In this document: positions 7,944-16,485 of the stretch, one piece after another
Position numbering within the stretch: position 1 is the first letter of the stretch
Layout of the letters: the number at the start of each line of letters is the position of its first letter
Source: CAWIHK01 sp963835935
GTDB taxonomy: Bacteria > Bacteroidota > Ignavibacteria > UBA10030 > CAVZMI01
NCBI GenBank assembly: GCA_963835935.1
Contig: CAWIHK010000005.1
Location: forward strand, 186,001 to 250,000
DNA length: 64,000 nt
Reading direction: 5' to 3'
Program-made: the position numbers and the translations under genes
The notes under the pieces: generated by a model
Database searches by the model: none
Seen by the model: only the letters and a program-made list of their open reading frames with translations
Told to the model about the DNA's origin: nothing

Positions 7944-8558
7944 CTATTTTATCCTTTTATAAATTGTGAATTGATGATCGATCGGAAGAGCGATTGTCCA
8001 TTCTCCAGGTTTTAATTTCGATATTGCGTCCCACAACTCCGGCCGGAAATCACCAACGTTGACTTTCCCAATATATCCCCCATCTTTTGCAGTTGCAGTC
8101 AGCGAATATTCTTTCGCGAGAGTTTCGAAATCTGTACCCTTCTTCAACTCCTGCAGAATCGAATCTGCCAATGAAGCACTCGATACCACTATTTCCGACA
8201 GATCGTATGATAAGAGTGATTGGAATTGAATTGTAATTTTTTGGGAAATCCAAATTCCAATTGCTTTCCCTCCCGATTCAGCCGGATAATATTTCCAACG
8301 AAAAAGTGAATTCTTGATAGTGTCGTCCAACGCGCTTAAACCGGTACTCTCCGGCAGTTCTATCTTGCTCACATCGCCGCGAACGTTGATGTACAACATA
8401 ACAGGAACCGTAATTTCCTTTTTCTTTAAATCGATTCCCGGATAATAAATCGCGCTCGAACTTTTCAATACCGGATAAACATCCGGTTGAGTCACTTCCG
8501 TCTGGACGGCACATCCGGCTATGATGATGCAAGCAAACAAAATAATAATAAATCGCAT
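7944..8558 (-). CDS. Lipoprotein fusing a TonB-C-like domain to a parvulin-type domain
   Basis: A 204-residue protein with a lipoprotein signal (hydrophobic stretch, then IIAGC). Residues about 28-112 resemble the TonB C-terminal fold: a strand ITVPVMLYINVRGDVSKIEL, then STGLSALDDTIKNSLFRWKY. Residues about 130-204 resemble a PpiC/parvulin prolyl isomerase: ADSILQELKKGTDFETLAKE, then DGGYIGKV and a SKLKPGEW segment. It starts 2 bases after the stop of the GGDEF gene, so it is translationally coupled. A role in envelope protein folding or as a signalling partner is possible. The domain calls come from motif reading only. Confidence 0.65.
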   Translation of the reverse strand: MRFIIILFACIIIAGCAVQTEVTQPDVYPVLKSSSAIYYPGIDLKKKEITVPVMLYINVRGDVSKIELPESTGLSALDDTIKNSLFRWKYYPAESGGKAIGIWISQKITIQFQSLLSYDLSEIVVSSASLADSILQELKKGTDFETLAKEYSLTATAKDGGYIGKVNVGDFRPELWDAISKLKPGEWTIALPIDHQFTIYKRIK

Positions 8559-8560
8559 TC

Positions 8561-9592
8561 TTAACGTACCTCTGCCTGTGCTGGTTTCCTCGAATAATGA
8601 ATCGTATTCCGGCCGGATCGTTGTGCTTCAATCACTGCATTCTTTCCGCTCACCATTAACGACCGCATATCGGAACCATCGTGCGGATGCATTGCGATTC
8701 CGATGCTTATTGTTGTTCGAAACTCTTTTTCGGTAAACGCAGTTTGTTCGATCGACGCACGCAATCTTTCAGCTGCGTCAAGTATGACAGCAATCGGTGT
8801 GTTTGGATACAGTATCACAAATTCATCCGGACCAAACCTGCCTCCGATATCAATTGGACGAAGCAAGCGTTGTATCAAAGCGCCTAACTCTTTTATAAAT
8901 CGTGACGAAGAATCCGTGCCATAAGTATTGATAATGTCTTTGTAATTATCAATATCGATAAATAAAATACCCATTGTTTCATTGAAACGCAACGCTCGTT
9001 CGAGCACTTCTTGCAGCCGTTCGACGAAAAAGTTATATTTCACCAATCCCGATTCGCGGTCGACACGTTCGAGCCGCGACACTTCATCATATAGCGTTGT
9101 TCGATCGAGTGCGATAGCTGCCAACTGAGCAAACGTAACGATCATCGGAATGTCTTCCTGCCCAAATGCATAAGGATATGCGTTATCAAGATGAAGATAA
9201 CCGAGCGACCGATGATTGATACTCAATGGAACACACACGCACGAAGCGAATGCATTCTCGAGTTTTAGTTCCTCGGCTTTTTCAGGTTCTGCCGAAGACT
9301 CCGGAAGCATAATCGTTCGGCCGGTCCAAATCAAATCGGCAATCAATCCAAGACTAATCGTACGGCGAAATTGTTTTGCGAATGTCAGAGAGATCCCGCA
9401 GGCATTCGCAATTTGGAGATATTCCGTTTTAGGATGGATAGTGATGATAGCGCCTGTTTGGCATCGGTACATACGAACAAGCCTGTCGACGACAAGATGA
9501 AAAACACGTTCTGGTTGGTTTGTTGAAGCAAGTGTGGAAGTGATTTCAGAGATATAACGCAGCCCACGCTCCGTAAGATTTTCACTTACCAT
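8561..9592 (-). CDS. GAF-GGDEF protein with a degenerate GPDEF active site
   Basis: The 343-residue protein has an N-terminal GAF sensory domain (about 20-165) and a GGDEF domain (about 190-335) with the strand MGILFIDIDNYKDIINTYG. The signature reads RFGPDEFVIL, so the second Gly of GGDEF is Pro. Diguanylate cyclases normally need that turn for GTP binding, so activity is doubtful and a GTP- or c-di-GMP-sensing role is possible. An AGGAGGGG ribosome site sets the ATG at 9592. It lies between the DksA-like gene (41 bases upstream) and the lipoprotein gene, in one operon. Confidence 0.85.
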   Translation of the reverse strand: MVSENLTERGLRYISEITSTLASTNQPERVFHLVVDRLVRMYRCQTGAIITIHPKTEYLQIANACGISLTFAKQFRRTISLGLIADLIWTGRTIMLPESSAEPEKAEELKLENAFASCVCVPLSINHRSLGYLHLDNAYPYAFGQEDIPMIVTFAQLAAIALDRTTLYDEVSRLERVDRESGLVKYNFFVERLQEVLERALRFNETMGILFIDIDNYKDIINTYGTDSSSRFIKELGALIQRLLRPIDIGGRFGPDEFVILYPNTPIAVILDAAERLRASIEQTAFTEKEFRTTISIGIAMHPHDGSDMRSLMVSGKNAVIEAQRSGRNTIHYSRKPAQAEVR

Positions 9593-9633
9593 AGGAACCC
9601 CTCCTTTCACGACAACTTCGTGAGATTGAGAGA

Positions 9634-9999
9634 TTAACCTGCGCAGTCTACACACACCTCGCGTAAAGGATGAGTCGATAACGTCTTCCGATCAATCGGC
9701 TTCCCGCAAACAATGCAACACACAACCGAGCCCTTCGAAATGCGATTGAGCCGTTGTTCGAGTTCAAGAAGTTCGGTCCCTTGTTTGATCCTGTTGCGGC
9801 ATATAAAACCTGCGTGTTTCCTGCACGGTTTTTTCTCTGCCTGACATACTGAACAGATAACTTCCTCGCCCGTCTTAGGATCGAGTATACAAATTTCTTC
9901 CTCCTTAACAGCATCGAGGACTTTCGACATCTTTCGGACTATTTTCTTCTGTACAGCTGATTTATGTACAGTAGACTTCTTCTTTTTATTCTTATTCAT
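9634..9999 (-). CDS. DksA/TraR-type zinc finger protein
   Basis: A basic 121-residue protein. Its C-terminal region CCIVCGKPIDRKTLSTHP followed by CVDCAG is the C4 zinc finger typical of the DksA/TraR family, which binds the RNA polymerase secondary channel. A second Cys cluster, CSVCQAEKKPC, precedes it, and the N terminus is lysine-rich. The typical DksA coiled coil with its acidic DxxDxA tip is not evident, so polymerase control is uncertain. It is the first gene of an operon with the GGDEF protein; a good promoter lies about 100 bases upstream. Confidence 0.7.
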   Translation of the reverse strand: MNKNKKKKSTVHKSAVQKKIVRKMSKVLDAVKEEEICILDPKTGEEVICSVCQAEKKPCRKHAGFICRNRIKQGTELLELEQRLNRISKGSVVCCIVCGKPIDRKTLSTHPLREVCVDCAG

Positions 10000-10107
10000 C
10001 ACTATTATCAATTGGTTCGCGTGTAATCAAGATAACACACCACTCCTCACTCTGGTTCCTTTAGAGATCCATTCTGCAAGTAAAATTGAAGAGTAATTTT
10101 CCCTCAG

Positions 10108-10136
10108 AATGTACGACCTCTTTGAGCGATTGTCAA
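10108..10136 (-). promoter_or_regulatory. Sigma-70-type promoter of the DksA-like/GGDEF/lipoprotein operon
   Basis: On the minus strand, TTGACA (10131-10136), 17-base spacer, TACATT (10108-10113). The leader to the start codon at 9999 would be about 100 bases. The -35 is a perfect consensus match. Confidence 0.6.
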
Positions 10137-10226
10137 GCGGGGCTGTTAATTCAGAGATTGTTGTGAAATAATGATAATTCCAGAAAAATCACTATTCTGT
10201 CCTTCAAAATCGGGATAAACCGAGAA

Positions 10227-11342
10227 TCATTTCCTATCAAGTAAATATTCTTGCAAAAGCTCCAATCCAACTCGAAAATCCTTCCGACCGAATCCCATCC
10301 TGAAGTAATTTCCAGGAAAATCGAACAGCGACGACGGCGCAAGGAGTACGCCTTTCGACTCGATCAATTGTTTACAAAACTCCTCGACCGAATCCTCGAT
10401 AAGCAATTCTAAAAAAGCAACTGAACCAGCTCTTGGCTGAAACCATCGTATCCTCCCACTCGTTGCTTTGGAAAACTCCGTGACGAATTTAAGATTAGAT
10501 TTGAGAATAGAAAGAAGACGGCCGACGAGTTCGTCTCTCGATCTTAATGCAATGAGAGCAAGGATTTCGCTTGGTGCACTTGCACAAATTGTGGTGTAAT
10601 TTTTAAGAAGTGAACAACGATGAAGTAAATCGCGGTTCCTTGTTGCCAACCAGCCTATACGCAGCCCGGGCAAACCGAATGCTTTCGAAAGACCGGATAG
10701 AGCGATTCCTCTTTCTTCGCGGTCAACGATTGACGTAAGCCTGTTGAGCGGCTCATATTCAAGGAAACGATACATTTCATCTGAAAAAATCGTGATCCCT
10801 CGCTGTGAACATACATTGATGATTTCGTCGAATTCGTTTTGAGTGATTAATGATCCGGTCGGATTATGCGGAAAATTCAAAACGACGAGTCTCGTTTTTT
10901 CAGTGAATAATTCTTTTAGATCATCGACATAAAACCGCCAAGACTCTTCCTTGCGCGGTTGCCAGAATGAAATTTCGCAACCAATAGAATGTGCAATCTC
11001 GTACAGTGATTGATATGCAGGCATTGGCGCGATCACATGATCTCCGGGTGAAAGAAGCGCGTTCATTGTCAAGAAAATACCTTCTTCCGGTGTAACAACA
11101 ATAATATCGTCTTCCGATGTGCTTGTATATAATAGAGAGATCTCACGACGAAGAAGCGGATGTCCTGGTGATTCTGTATAATTGAGCCGGAGATAACGCC
11201 ATAAATTAGCGCATTCATCATCGGCCATGCTGAGAATATCAGCCAGAGTAAATGCTTCACAGTCGGAAGCGCAGAGAATGTGAGGCACGGAAAATTCATG
11301 ACGGGCGAAGTAATGCTCAAGTGCAAATGGACGTATGCGCAT
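10227..11342 (-). CDS. PLP-dependent aminotransferase, class I/II
   Basis: A 371-residue fold-type I enzyme. Visible landmarks are LRREISLLY near the substrate loop, VLNFPHNPTGS (substrate and PLP contact), the FSDEMYRFLEY strand with the pyridine-binding Asp, and SGLSKAFGLPGLRIGWL with the Schiff-base Lys. The N terminus is short, as in the branch related to MalY/capreomycidine-type enzymes rather than AspC. Substrate is not predictable, and neighbours do not define a pathway. Confidence 0.85.
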   Translation of the reverse strand: MRIRPFALEHYFARHEFSVPHILCASDCEAFTLADILSMADDECANLWRYLRLNYTESPGHPLLRREISLLYTSTSEDDIIVVTPEEGIFLTMNALLSPGDHVIAPMPAYQSLYEIAHSIGCEISFWQPRKEESWRFYVDDLKELFTEKTRLVVLNFPHNPTGSLITQNEFDEIINVCSQRGITIFSDEMYRFLEYEPLNRLTSIVDREERGIALSGLSKAFGLPGLRIGWLATRNRDLLHRCSLLKNYTTICASAPSEILALIALRSRDELVGRLLSILKSNLKFVTEFSKATSGRIRWFQPRAGSVAFLELLIEDSVEEFCKQLIESKGVLLAPSSLFDFPGNYFRMGFGRKDFRVGLELLQEYLLDRK

Positions 11343-11506
11343 GTGAATTCTCTTTTATTGTTATTATGATATATGAAAGAGAAGTGAGAAAGGCAAGTCG
11401 TAAAAAAAAAGAGTGAAAGAAAACAGATGTAAAAAAGGTTGGGGTTTAAGTTCAGGAAAAACATCTAACATTTGTTTTTCTAAAATAATTTTCCCATTTT
11501 TAAAAA

Positions 11507-11836
11507 ATGAAAAAAAGAATATACATCGGTGTTATCTGTGGAGTCCTTGCGGGTATTTTAGATACGATCCCGATGATCGCGCAACATCTTAGTTGGGATG
11601 CAAATCTTTCTGCATTCAGCTTGTGGGTCGTAGCCGGTACGATGATTGCCACGATCAACTGGAACATGAGGCCGATTATCAAAGGTATCATCATTCCATT
11701 CCTGATAATGATTCCTACCGTTATCATCATCGCATGGAAGGAACCGATGAGCCTGCTCCAGATACTGGTTATGACCTTGATACTCGGGAGTCTCTCCGGC
11801 ATATTAATCGACAAGCTTGTTAAACGACTACTTTAA
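11507..11836 (+). CDS. Small membrane protein, unknown function
   Basis: A 109-residue hydrophobic protein with three or four membrane segments: IYIGVICGVLAGILDTIPMI, the SLWVVAGTMIATI stretch, a GIIIPFLIMIPTVIIIAW segment and a glycine-containing C-terminal helix LILGSLSGILIDKLV. No family was recognised with certainty. The poly-A ahead of the ATG gives no clear Shine-Dalgarno, but codon use and composition look coding. It precedes another membrane protein gene by about 100 bases. Confidence 0.6.
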   Translation: MKKRIYIGVICGVLAGILDTIPMIAQHLSWDANLSAFSLWVVAGTMIATINWNMRPIIKGIIIPFLIMIPTVIIIAWKEPMSLLQILVMTLILGSLSGILIDKLVKRLL

Positions 11837-11941
11837 ATTCTCACAATCTCCACATTTTCCGATTTATTAATCATTACAAAAAAACATTCGGACAGACAGT
11901 TTTTTATCTCCCGGATGAATTTCTTCAATAAGGAGGGAAAG

Positions 11942-12646
11942 ATGAACCAAGTTGTTGCAAAATTTGGATTCTGGTCGGCATTTGCATGTTTGGTCGCTTT
12001 TGTGATCTGGATTTTTTGTTTCGTTTTGATTCTTAAAACAAATCAGTTGTTTCTCTGGACTAATCTGGAAGAGTTTATAAAATATAATAAGACGTATAAT
12101 CAGAATTATAAATACTTTGCTCAATTTGCGATGATGATCGCAGGTATTGCATTTATGATACTATTGCATTGTATTTATGAAAATCTTCAGGAGAACCGGA
12201 AATATTTTTCAAGAATCGCACTTACTTTCGGTGGGATGTTCACACTACTCATTTCAGTTAATTACTTTATTCAGTTAAGTACAATACGTCTTCATCTAAT
12301 AAAAGGAAATTTTACAGGACTCGAACAATTTATAATGAGCAATCCTATTTCGGCAATGAATGCGATTAATATGCTCGGGTGGACAGTCTTTCTCGGACTG
12401 GCTTCGATCTTTATTGCTTCAACATTTCAAACAGGAAAGTTGGAACGTGTTATTCATTACTCGTTTTTATCAAACGGAATAATATGTTTACTTGGCGGAA
12501 TTGGTTACGTTCTGAATATTATGGTTATAGTGTTCGTGTGTATGAATATTGGGATGGGTATTTCGATGATGATGGCAGCAGTGGGTTCGATCAGATTTTT
12601 CGGGAGAGAACTCAAGCGATCCAATATCTTCAGGATGCATTTTTAA
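11942..12646 (+). CDS. Multi-pass membrane protein, unknown function
   Basis: A 234-residue protein with about six membrane segments and aromatic-rich loops. The start at 11942 is preceded by AAGGAGGG at an ideal distance; the longer reading from 11915 lacks a ribosome site. It resembles DUF4386-type small integral membrane proteins in layout, but this is only a similarity of shape. A strong bidirectional terminator follows at 12699-12736. Confidence 0.6.
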   Translation: MNQVVAKFGFWSAFACLVAFVIWIFCFVLILKTNQLFLWTNLEEFIKYNKTYNQNYKYFAQFAMMIAGIAFMILLHCIYENLQENRKYFSRIALTFGGMFTLLISVNYFIQLSTIRLHLIKGNFTGLEQFIMSNPISAMNAINMLGWTVFLGLASIFIASTFQTGKLERVIHYSFLSNGIICLLGGIGYVLNIMVIVFVCMNIGMGISMMMAAVGSIRFFGRELKRSNIFRMHF

Positions 12647-12698
12647 TATTATGTTTGATTGTTATTATGTCCGAGTGATATATAACCTATAAAAGAAA

Positions 12699-12736
12699 AA
12701 AATGCAGGACGTCGTATATCTTTCGTCCTGCATTTT
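12699..12736. terminator. Bidirectional intrinsic terminator
   Basis: A 13-bp perfect stem AAAATGCAGGACG / CGTCCTGCATTTT with a 12-base loop, flanked by A-rich sequence on the left and T-rich on the right. It lies between the membrane protein gene and the convergent chemoreceptor gene and can serve both. Confidence 0.85.
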
Positions 12737-12762
12737 CTTTCACTCAACGATTATTGATAATA

Positions 12763-14784
12763 TTAGTGATGAAGGAGCGAGCCGTTCTGCCCAACCGATA
12801 ACCGGCTTGTTTCCGGGCGCTTCGTTTGCGCTCGATTTGTTACCTTGAACGAATTCACCATAGTTTGCAAATTACTTGTGAGTGATCGCAAAGTCTCAGC
12901 CGCTTGTGCAATCTGTTGAATCCCACTTGATGTTTCTTGAGTGACGGTTGTAATCGCCTCAACATTCTTCGAAATTTCTTCGCTGGTGACCGACTGTTCT
13001 TCGCTTGCCGCCGCAATCTGAGTGACCATATCGGTTACTTTTTGTGACACGGATACAATTTCATCCAGAGCCGTTCCTGCTTTATCGGTCAATTGGATAC
13101 CGTTTTCAACTTCCTTCGTTCCCTGCTGCATTGCAGTTACAGCGCCTGAAGTTTCCGATTGAATCTTCTTTATCATTTGAGCGATTTCTTTTGTGGCTTT
13201 TGTCGTTCGTTCAGCAAGTTTGCGCACTTCATCGGCAACAACCGCGAATCCACGTCCCTGTTCTCCGGCACGCGCCGCTTCGATTGCCGCATTGAGGGCA
13301 AGAAGATTTGTCTGGTCGGCAATATCATCGATCACGCTGACAATCTCACCGATTTGATTGCTCGACTTACCGAGCTCCTGAATAGTGACTGCAGATTTAC
13401 GAACTACATCAGCGATACGATTCATTCCGGTGACAGTCTGCCGAACTACATCGCCGCCTTGTTCTGCAGCATCCTTCGACTTCTTTGCAGTACCGGCCGC
13501 TTCGCTCGCATTGCGCGAATTTTCTATGATCGTGCGTGTCATCTCTTCAACGGCTGAAGCAACATCTCCTGCCTGAGAAGTTTGTTCCTGTGCTCCCGCC
13601 GCCATCTGTTCGGTGCTCGATGAAATTTCTGCGCTAACGCCTGTAGTCGATTCGACTGCTTCGAGAACTTTTTGGAATGCATTGTCGAGAGATTCAGCTA
13701 CGGTGTTAATACTCTTCTTCAATAACTCCAGATCGCCATGATATTCCCCTTCCATTCGCACTCTGAAGTCGCCTGATGCCATAACCGCAAGGACGTCGGC
13801 TCCTTCTTTCACAGGAGCTACCAATGCATCGAGAGTATTATTAATTCCTTCAACTATTTCACGATAACTTCCTCTGAACTTATCTTCATCTCCACGAGCT
13901 TTCAAATTACCGTCGACTACTTCGTTTGTCAAACGATTTGTCTCTTCGATCAAATCGCTGAGTGTAGAAACCATTCGCTGTAACGCTGGAGCAATTTCAT
14001 CGTTCGTATCGCGCATTGCGACATTTACGCTTAAATCGCCTTCAGAAATTTTCTGCATTGAACCAATCACGTTAAACTGAATATCATCCGCGAATTTATT
14101 CATGATGATCATCATGTGGCCAATTTCATCTTCACTTGTAACGGTAACTCTGTTGCCGAGATGACCTTTTCCCATTTCATCCAGCATATCTGCCGCTTGT
14201 TGTGCAGGTTTAGAAATATATCTCGTTGTGATAAACGTGTATACGATAACTCCGATGACACATAGAACAAGTGCTACAATAAAAGTAATCCAACGGCTGA
14301 TAGCGACATCGGAATGTAAGTTTGATTTATCGATACCCAGGATGACCGTGCCTAACCGGTCTTTCCCGGAAGCGATCGGAGTCGAGATTATAAGAACATC
14401 TTCTTCATCAATTGTTTCTTCTTTCGCCGATGCGGCAGTTCGTTGTAATTCTTTATCGTACGGCGCTGCTTTTTCTTCGTTAAACCCAGTAAGCTCTTTC
14501 CCATCCTTTTTTAGCACCACCGTAAAGCTTATGTCGGGAATTTTTGTCAAAGGATTAATGATTCCTTTAATCGATACTGCATCCTCAAATATCATTCCGG
14601 CTTGTGAATTAAGCGCAATAATCTGAGCGATCACCCTTGCTTTGTCCTCCAGATAGGCGGACAATCCGCTTTTTTGCCTTTGCGGGAAAAAGATCGAGAG
14701 AAAAACACCGATGAGAACAAAAATGACAACCGTCAGAAGGATATATTTTTCTCTGATGCGCAATTTTTGAAAGCGTTTCATCAT
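12763..14784 (-). CDS. Methyl-accepting chemotaxis protein
   Basis: A 673-residue transmembrane chemoreceptor. TM1 is at about residues 14-32; the periplasmic part (KARVIAQIIALNSQAGMIFE, then DISFTVVLKKDG) resembles a CHASE8-type sensor; TM2 is at about 167-188, followed by HAMP and HAMP-like repeats to about 370. The cytoplasmic signalling domain carries the nearly invariant tip VIDDIADQTNLLALNAAIEA, then RGFAVVADEVRKLAERT, which couples to CheA/CheW. No CheR-docking pentapeptide is seen; the C terminus is GSLLHH. GGGAGGAG lies 12 bases ahead of the ATG. A two-CW gene lies upstream in the same direction. The ligand is unknown. Confidence 0.92.
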   Translation of the reverse strand: MMKRFQKLRIREKYILLTVVIFVLIGVFLSIFFPQRQKSGLSAYLEDKARVIAQIIALNSQAGMIFEDAVSIKGIINPLTKIPDISFTVVLKKDGKELTGFNEEKAAPYDKELQRTAASAKEETIDEEDVLIISTPIASGKDRLGTVILGIDKSNLHSDVAISRWITFIVALVLCVIGVIVYTFITTRYISKPAQQAADMLDEMGKGHLGNRVTVTSEDEIGHMMIIMNKFADDIQFNVIGSMQKISEGDLSVNVAMRDTNDEIAPALQRMVSTLSDLIEETNRLTNEVVDGNLKARGDEDKFRGSYREIVEGINNTLDALVAPVKEGADVLAVMASGDFRVRMEGEYHGDLELLKKSINTVAESLDNAFQKVLEAVESTTGVSAEISSSTEQMAAGAQEQTSQAGDVASAVEEMTRTIIENSRNASEAAGTAKKSKDAAEQGGDVVRQTVTGMNRIADVVRKSAVTIQELGKSSNQIGEIVSVIDDIADQTNLLALNAAIEAARAGEQGRGFAVVADEVRKLAERTTKATKEIAQMIKKIQSETSGAVTAMQQGTKEVENGIQLTDKAGTALDEIVSVSQKVTDMVTQIAAASEEQSVTSEEISKNVEAITTVTQETSSGIQQIAQAAETLRSLTSNLQTMVNSFKVTNRAQTKRPETSRLSVGQNGSLLHH

Positions 14785-14857
14785 AAGCTATCGCTCCTCC
14801 CATAATGTCTCGGGATTATTCTTTACGTGTCCGCGATTCACGAGCATAAAAAAATCT

Positions 14858-15151
14858 TCATTTGGTTAAGTGAGAAATTATCTGTCTGGTTGTCTGGAAA
14901 AAATGACCTTCTTCTTTTTCGACGAGCTTGTAAAACTCACAGGACAGACAATTTGCGATCTTTGTTGCGAATGTTCCCTGTACTTTTCCGCCGCATAATG
15001 TTCCTGCCAATGCCCAGCACGTTCTGCCGCCATTATTTCCGTGATGAATTCCATTCACACGAAACTCCATTGCAGCAGGACACACACCTAATTCGGCAGC
15101 ACGCGCCCCGCCAGGTTGTCTCCCACATTTTTTATATTCCCAACAATCCAT
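14858..15151 (-). CDS. Two-CW domain protein
   Basis: A 97-residue Cys/Trp-rich cytosolic protein. It opens MDCWEYKKCGRQPGG and carries NGGRTCWALAGTLCGG, then ANCLSCEFYKLVEKEEG. This paired C-W arrangement with CPA and CxxC is the two-CW signature, which occurs next to chemoreceptors and sensor proteins. The cysteines (eight in total) suggest metal or redox binding. It starts the operon that continues, after 73 bases, into the chemoreceptor gene. Biochemical role is unknown. Confidence 0.8.
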   Translation of the reverse strand: MDCWEYKKCGRQPGGARAAELGVCPAAMEFRVNGIHHGNNGGRTCWALAGTLCGGKVQGTFATKIANCLSCEFYKLVEKEEGHFFQTTRQIISHLTK

Positions 15152-15351
15152 TTTTCTCCCGTTAATAAATAAAAATGGAGAACCTCACTCATAGACAAAA
15201 AGATTTTCTATTCATACAACCATCCAACATTAATTATCGTCAGATTAATGCGCATTCTTTAATAGAAATTGATAGAATTCCATAAAAGTTGATAAGGGCG
15301 AAATGAATTTTCCCCGTCAGAATCTGAATTCAAGGAAAATTCGCGGTTTTC

Positions 15352-15380
15352 TTGACACTTTTCTAGCAAATCCTTATATT
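15352..15380 (+). promoter_or_regulatory. Strong promoter for the tRNA-Arg transcript
   Basis: TTGACA (15352-15357), exactly 17 bases, TATATT (15375-15380). It is the best sigma-70-type match in the window. The region 15152-15351 upstream holds no recognisable gene. tRNA-Arg starts about 140 bases after the predicted start of transcription. Confidence 0.75.
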
Positions 15381-15526
15381 ATATATTCAATTTCCGTTTG
15401 GATGAGAACCTATAATCTCAGAAATCAATTGACAAGAGAAATCAGGATTAGAGGTTGCGCGTTTCAGAAGACTTCTCGTTGGAACCCGGGAAGAAAAAAT
15501 TATAACCACGTGAAGGCTTACGAATC

Positions 15527-15600
15527 GACCCCGTAGCTCAACTGGATAGAGCAACAGCCTTCTAAGCTGTAGGTTACGCGTTCGATTCGCGTCGGGGTCA
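15527..15600 (+). tRNA. tRNA-Arg (anticodon TCT)
   Basis: The acceptor stem GACCCCG pairs with CGGGGTC. The D arm reads TAGCTCAACTGGATAGAGCA, the anticodon loop CTTCTAA gives TCT, and the T arm contains GTTCGATTC. The discriminator is A15600. CCA is not encoded. Confidence 0.95.
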
Positions 15601-15688
15601 CAAGAGTTTGAAGAAAAAAAGTAAAAGTAAAAATTAGAAGATGTGAGAAGGTTTTTCATTTCTTTTTAATTTTTCCTTTTTACTTGTT

Positions 15689-15830
15689 CAACACGGTGAC
15701 CATAGTTCAGTTGGTTAGTCCCATTCCGACTGAACTTCGTGATCCACCAAACGAAGTTCATAGTCGGAATGAGGATCCGCCGAAGGCGGAAACGCCTGCT
15801 ACGATGCTTTACGAAAGCATTATTCGGATT
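15689..15830 (+). repeat. Partial tRNA-His copy plus hairpin-rich 112-bp insert
   Basis: Positions 15689-15718 repeat 15831-15860 with one mismatch over 30 bases; both include the first 24 bases of tRNA-His (acceptor 5' strand and D stem/loop). The 112 bases between hold three hairpins: an 18-bp stem with a 2-base bulge (15722-15739 with 15752-15771), TCCGCC-gaa-GGCGGA (15776-15790) and ATGCTTT-acg-AAAGCAT (15804-15820). The layout looks like a small palindromic element that entered the tRNA gene and duplicated its 5' part, or the scar of a larger element. The first copy cannot make a tRNA. Confidence 0.75.
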
Positions 15831-15836
15831 CAACAT

Positions 15837-15911
15837 GGTGACCATAGTTCAGTTGGTTAGAACGCCAGATTGTGGCTCTGGAGGTCGAGGGTTCGACTCC
15901 CTCTGGTCACC
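15837..15911 (+). tRNA. tRNA-His (anticodon GTG)
   Basis: GTGACCA (15838-15844) pairs with TGGTCAC (15904-15910). G15837 sits at the -1 position opposite discriminator C15911, the hallmark of tRNA-His. The anticodon loop TTGTGGC gives GTG, and the T arm has GTTCGACTC. CCA is not separately encoded. Its 5' third is duplicated upstream. Confidence 0.95.
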
Positions 15912-15960
15912 CAAGAGAATGCAGATTTAAGATTTAAGATTGAAGATTTGAGATTGAAGG

Positions 15961-16331
15961 GTGGAGAAACGCCATAATAAGGCCGAGGATCTTAAATCGA
16001 GAACAAAAAAGTTTGCACTCTCAATCATTGGAGTGTCAGAAAATTTACAGAAGAGTACTTCTTCCGAGATTCTGAAAAAACAATTAATTCGTTCCGGAAC
16101 ATCCGTCGGAGCGAATTATCGGTCAGCATGCCGGGCAAAGTCTCGTGCGGACTTTGCAGCAAAGATACGAATCGTGCTTGAAGAAGCCGATGAGACCAAT
16201 ATTGGTTGGAGTTGCTCTTTGAATTACATTTGATTGAAGAAAAAACTTTCATGGAGTTACACAAAGAAACGGATGAATTAATCTCAATTTTTGTGTCATC
16301 TGCCAAGACTGCTTCGAGGATAGAAAAATAA
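15961..16331 (+). pseudogene. Four-helix-bundle protein (23S rRNA intervening-sequence type), frameshifted
   Basis: The reading from the GTG at 15961 gives SGTSVGANYRSACRAKSRAD and then RIVLEEADET, the core of the four-helix-bundle family found inside 23S rRNA insertions and as free genes. Near 16200 the frame is lost: the original frame stops soon after NIGWSCSLNYI, whereas the +1/-1 frame continues YWLELLFELHLIEE and ends SSAKTASRIEK at 16331, the expected C terminus. One missing base explains it. It lies between tRNA-His and tRNA-Glu; whether decayed or a sequencing error is not decidable here. Imperfect short repeats (GATTTAAGATTGAAG-like) precede it at 15920-15958. Confidence 0.75.
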
Positions 16332-16368
16332 TATTCACCATTCTTCAATCTGCATTCTTCATTTTCTA

Positions 16369-16441
16369 GTCCCCATTGTCTAGTGGCCTAGGACATCGCC
16401 CTTTCACGGCGGTAACACGAGTTCAAATCTCGTTGGGGACA
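16369..16441 (+). tRNA. tRNA-Glu (anticodon TTC)
   Basis: GTCCCCA pairs with TGGGGAC. The D arm has TCTAGTGGCCTAGGACA, the anticodon loop CTTTCAC gives TTC, and the T arm has GTTCAAATC. The discriminator is A16441. A terminator follows. Confidence 0.95.
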
Positions 16442-16485
16442 CAAGAGAATTTAGAATTAAGATTACAGAATGAAGAATGTTTTAG

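Noticed and set aside
15739..15930. 63-codon frame running through tRNA-His
   Set aside because: It is an open frame through the hairpin insert and tRNA, not a gene.
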